Assembly: GCA_000746015.1 (NCBI GenBank)
Contig: JQKK01000013.1
Coordinates: 62,001-126,000, forward strand
Length of the DNA stretch: 64,000 nucleotides
Source: Lachnospiraceae bacterium MA2020
Lineage (GTDB): Bacteria; Bacillota; Clostridia; Lachnospirales; Lachnospiraceae
Direction of reading: 5' to 3'
The notes below the pieces were generated by a model. It was not told the DNA's origin. It saw nothing but the letters and a program-made list of their open reading frames with translations, and searched no databases. This document shows positions 62,753-64,000 of the stretch, in pieces (position 1 is the stretch's first letter; each line of letters begins with the position of its first letter). A program made the position numbers and the translations under genes.

Positions 62753-64000
62753 ATGAAAAACAGAGTTATTTCTTTGATCTTGTCATCAGTACTTACTATG
62801 GCGATGATCTCAGGATGCGCAAGTCAGAGTACTTCAAATGCAAGTACAGCAGCTAGCGAAACAGCAAGCACTGCCGCTGTAACAGAGGCAGCTTCAGAGA
62901 CTGCTTCGGAAGCACCAGTAGAAGCTTCTACAGCTGAGGCAAGCACAGAGGCAACAGCCGAAGGCACAGACAGCACACAGCTCGCTGATGGCGTTTACAG
63001 TGCGACATTTACTACGGATGGCAGTATGTTCCATGTAAATGAGGCATATGACGACAAGGGGACACTTACTGTAAAAGATGGCAAGATGACAATTCATATC
63101 TCACTTACATCTAAAAATATCGTTAATCTTTTCCCTGGCACAGCAGAAGATGCTCAGAAAGAAGGCGCAGAGCTCCTTCAGCCTACAACAGATACAGTAA
63201 AGTATGATGATGGCACTACAGAGGAAGTAAACGGTTTCGACGTACCTGTTCCTGCAATTGATGAGCCATTCGCACTCGCACTTATAGGTACAAAGGGTAA
63301 GTGGTACGATCATCAGGTTACAGTTTCTGACGTAGAGGAAGCGGACGCGGAAGAAAGTGCTGAGAGCGACGAGGCAGCAGATCATGTTGCAGATCTTATA
63401 GATGATATCTATGTTCAGGAGTGGACAGAAGATACTTATGCAAAGTGTGAGGAAGCAAAGAAGGCATGGGATGCACTTACAGATGAGCAGAAGCAGCTTG
63501 TAGAAGGTGAAGATGCAGATCCTGACTATTTCGGTCGAGACACAGGTGATGCTTCAAAGGATGATGCACTTAACGAGGATAAGATTGGTGAAAATGAGCT
63601 TCTTGTGGTAAGCTTTGGTACATCATTCAATGATTCAAGGACTGAGGACATCGGAGGTATCGAAAAAGCTCTCGCAGCAGCGTATCCGGATTGGTCAGTG
63701 AGAAGAGCATTTACCGCCCAGATCATCATCAATCACGTTTACGCAAGAGATGGCGAAAAAATCGATAACGTTCAGCAGGCTTTAGAGCGTGCAGTAGACA
63801 ACGGAGTAAAGAACCTTGTAGTGCAGCCTACACACCTTATGCATGGTGCTGAGTATGATGAGCTTGTTGATACACTTGATGAGTACAAGGATAAGTTTGA
63901 AAGTGTGAAAGTATCAGAGCCACTTTTAGGTCAGGTTGGTAAAGATGCTCAGGAGACAAATGAAGACAAAGAAGCTGTTGCAAAGGCAATCACAGCTGAA
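62753..64000 (+). CDS. cbiK: Exported CbiK-like cobaltochelatase lipoprotein (C-terminally cut by window)
   Basis: 416 codons are visible and the frame runs off the end. Residues 1-22 form a lipoprotein signal with lipobox MISGC. A Ser/Thr/Ala/Glu-rich spacer follows to about residue 78. A domain at about 80-190 (LADGVYSATFTTDGSMFHVN; GTLTVKDGKMTIHISL) resembles NEAT-like beta-sandwiches. A helical linker leads to a sirohydrochlorin cobaltochelatase (CbiK) domain from about residue 280: ELLVVSFGTSFNDSR and PTHLMHGAEYDEL, which holds a metal/catalytic His. CbiK is normally cytoplasmic, inserting Co2+ into sirohydrochlorin; export suggests a metal or tetrapyrrole capture role. GGAGG precedes the ATG. 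Confidence 0.8.
   Translation, partial: MKNRVISLILSSVLTMAMISGCASQSTSNASTAASETASTAAVTEAASETASEAPVEASTAEASTEATAEGTDSTQLADGVYSATFTTDGSMFHVNEAYDDKGTLTVKDGKMTIHISLTSKNIVNLFPGTAEDAQKEGAELLQPTTDTVKYDDGTTEEVNGFDVPVPAIDEPFALALIGTKGKWYDHQVTVSDVEEADAEESAESDEAADHVADLIDDIYVQEWTEDTYAKCEEAKKAWDALTDEQKQLVEGEDADPDYFGRDTGDASKDDALNEDKIGENELLVVSFGTSFNDSRTEDIGGIEKALAAAYPDWSVRRAFTAQIIINHVYARDGEKIDNVQQALERAVDNGVKNLVVQPTHLMHGAEYDELVDTLDEYKDKFESVKVSEPLLGQVGKDAQETNEDKEAVAKAITAE

Overview
The window looks like chromosomal DNA of an anaerobic Clostridia, most likely a plant-fibre-degrading Lachnospiraceae of the Butyrivibrio/Pseudobutyrivibrio type. Evidence: a Firmicutes-type class III fructose bisphosphatase, an hprK-glcK-murB-rapZ-whiA-HPr block, a CIRCE-controlled hrcA-grpE-dnaK-dnaJ operon, meso-diaminopimelate dehydrogenase, strong GGAGG ribosome sites, a PL9 pectate lyase and a full glucuronate pathway. 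The genus is an inference. I saw no tRNA, rRNA, CRISPR array, intact transposase or prophage.

Layout. 1-7300: end of a histidine phosphatase gene, a secreted ricin-lectin/PL9 pectate lyase, an ECF vitamin transporter S component behind a long palindromic leader, a GT-C membrane glycosyltransferase, an S1-domain protein, a zinc phospholipase-like protein and pncB. 7300-13850 is accessory: a dispersed palindromic repeat, an AbrB antitoxin with a decayed PIN toxin, 13 copies of a 7-base repeat, a small membrane protein, a large BspA/DUF285 surface protein and a second secreted protein. 13900-26500 is a uronate regulon: GntR regulator, ABC importer (two permeases and a lipoprotein), uxuA, uxuB, GH67 alpha-glucuronidase, KDPG aldolase, KDG kinase and uronate isomerase. 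Together these import aldouronic acids from glucuronoxylan, cleave off (methyl)glucuronate and convert it to pyruvate and glyceraldehyde-3-phosphate.

26500-46800 is mostly core: SPFH/zinc-ribbon protein, uvrC, hprK, glcK, murB, rapZ, whiA, a Crh-like HPr, a lipid kinase, fba, an H1-like DUF6465 protein, another GT-C membrane protein, the CIRCE heat-shock operon, an orphan DNA methyltransferase and ddh. 47100-50440 holds a three-gene operon with ZorA- and ZorB-like motor proteins plus an unrecognised protein, resembling the anti-phage Zorya core but without a nuclease or helicase; this is the best candidate for an undescribed system. 50500-57190: sodium symporter, glutamate-type ABC transporter, C26 amidohydrolase, a 53-residue membrane protein and a potassium channel. 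57190-64000: fbp, an EcsC-like protein, a large near-palindromic element, a HipA-like kinase with an unusual downstream partner, and a cobalamin riboswitch controlling an exported CbiK-like lipoprotein that runs off the end.

Regulatory and repeat signals stand out. Two intercistronic elements inside the uronate operon share sequence and show compensatory base changes in their stems. A third, diverged copy lies inverted near 37.4 kb. Several leaders carry strong hairpins with no family I can name.
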